A DNA stretch of 5,088 nucleotides from Deltaproteobacteria bacterium (GTDB taxonomy: Bacteria; UBA10199; SBBF01): positions 1 to 5,088 of the forward strand of contig JACQOY010000102.1 of NCBI GenBank assembly GCA_016207765.1. The letters are read 5' to 3'. The position numbers and the translations under genes were made by a program. Of the stretch, positions 4,942 to 5,088 are shown one piece after another; the first letter of the stretch is position 1; every line of letters starts with the position of its first letter. The notes under the pieces were generated by a model. The model worked only from the letters and a program-made list of their open reading frames with translations. It did not search any database and was not told where the DNA came from.

Positions 4942-5088
4942 ATGCCGACGACAACAATCAAACGGAGCCAGCTCCTCTTTGTCTGACAGCCTAAACTGTC
5001 CGACGAAGGGGGCGCACTCCAGGCCCTGCTGAAGAGTAAAAACTGGACGGTGAGCGAACACTTCCTTAAGTCCCCCACGGGGCTGACC
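4942..5088 (+). CDS. Unidentified sigma-54-driven frame with an in-frame UGA, 3' end outside the window
   Basis: An ATG at 4942 follows AAGGAGG (4932-4938), though with only 3 nt between. The frame encodes MPTTTIKRSQLLFV and meets UGA at 4984-4986, then stays open for 34 more codons to the window edge (QPKLSDEGGALQALLKSK, then NWTVSEHFLKSPTGLT). The downstream part has protein-like composition. The stretch LLFV-stop-QPKLSDEGGALQALLKSKNWTV vaguely resembles the start of a CheY-like receiver domain, but this is too weak to name. Possibilities are a nonsense mutation or sequence error, recoding of UGA, or a non-coding leader with the true start further right (a GTG at 5050 is in frame but has no ribosome-binding site). 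Selenocysteine is not favoured, because the hairpin around the UGA closes only five pairs after it, too near for a usual bacterial SECIS element. Confidence 0.3.
4971..5015 (+). other. Long RNA hairpin containing the UGA codon
   Basis: Bases 4973-4983 pair with 5002-5012 (11 pairs, three of them G-U), then a single U-C mismatch at 4984/5001, then GACAG (4985-4989) pairs with CTGTC (4996-5000) around the loop CCTAAA. Two more pairs form below after one bulged C (4971-4972 with 5014-5015). The only mismatch in the main stem is the U of the UGA. There is no U-tract after it on either strand, so it is not a simple terminator. Confidence 0.6.

Noticed and set aside
4837..5061. Minus-strand frame of 74 codons under the sigma-54 promoter
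   Set aside because: No ribosome-binding site or recognisable domain; it lies antisense to the promoter and the hairpin-rich transcript.
4942..5088. Selenoprotein with selenocysteine at the UGA
   Set aside because: The apical loop lies only five pairs after the UGA and its sequence, CCUAAA, lacks the G/U features of bacterial SECIS loops; a premature stop or a non-coding leader is simpler.

Overview
The window looks like a chromosomal segment of a Gram-negative bacterium. The evidence is a predicted outer-membrane beta-barrel protein with a signal peptide, a second exported protein, and a near-consensus sigma-54 promoter. This gene mix would fit a deltaproteobacterium-like or related lineage, but no gene here fixes the taxonomy, so that placement is only an inference.

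Layout, left to right. (1) Positions 2-1425, plus strand: the 3' end of a thioredoxin reductase gene (trxB), overlapping by 4 bp a complete gene for a DUF3187-type outer-membrane protein. (2) Positions 1426-2345: a small accessory island. It starts with an unusually long imperfect palindrome (about 1450-1621). It continues with an intact hicAB toxin-antitoxin pair (1646-2043), then the apparent remains of a second toxin-antitoxin pair of VapBC type: an antitoxin C-terminus and only nine codons of a PIN toxin. It ends at a 10-bp perfect hairpin repeat (2318-2340). (3) Positions 2361-3309, minus strand: ssb (single-stranded DNA-binding protein), and upstream of it a small exported cysteine-containing protein. 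(4) Positions 3399-4619, minus strand: a complete ATPase of the AAA_14/DUF4143 (COG1373) type, with a perfect 12-bp-arm palindrome just before its start codon. (5) Positions 4620-4941: a divergent intergenic region with several small dyads and a very good sigma-54 promoter at 4846-4862 pointing right. (6) Positions 4942-5088: an open frame that follows a Shine-Dalgarno-like sequence but is broken by an in-frame UGA. The UGA sits inside a long RNA hairpin (4971-5015), and the frame runs off the window.

The most unusual parts are the two structured regions. One is the approximately 170-bp palindrome between the trxB operon and hicAB. The other is the sigma-54-driven, hairpin-rich transcript at the right edge, whose reading frame is interrupted by UGA. 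The rest is ordinary housekeeping and accessory content. The hicAB, vapBC-relic and COG1373 loci are all of the mobile or selfish kind and are interspersed with palindromic repeats, which suggests a site that tolerates insertion between core genes.
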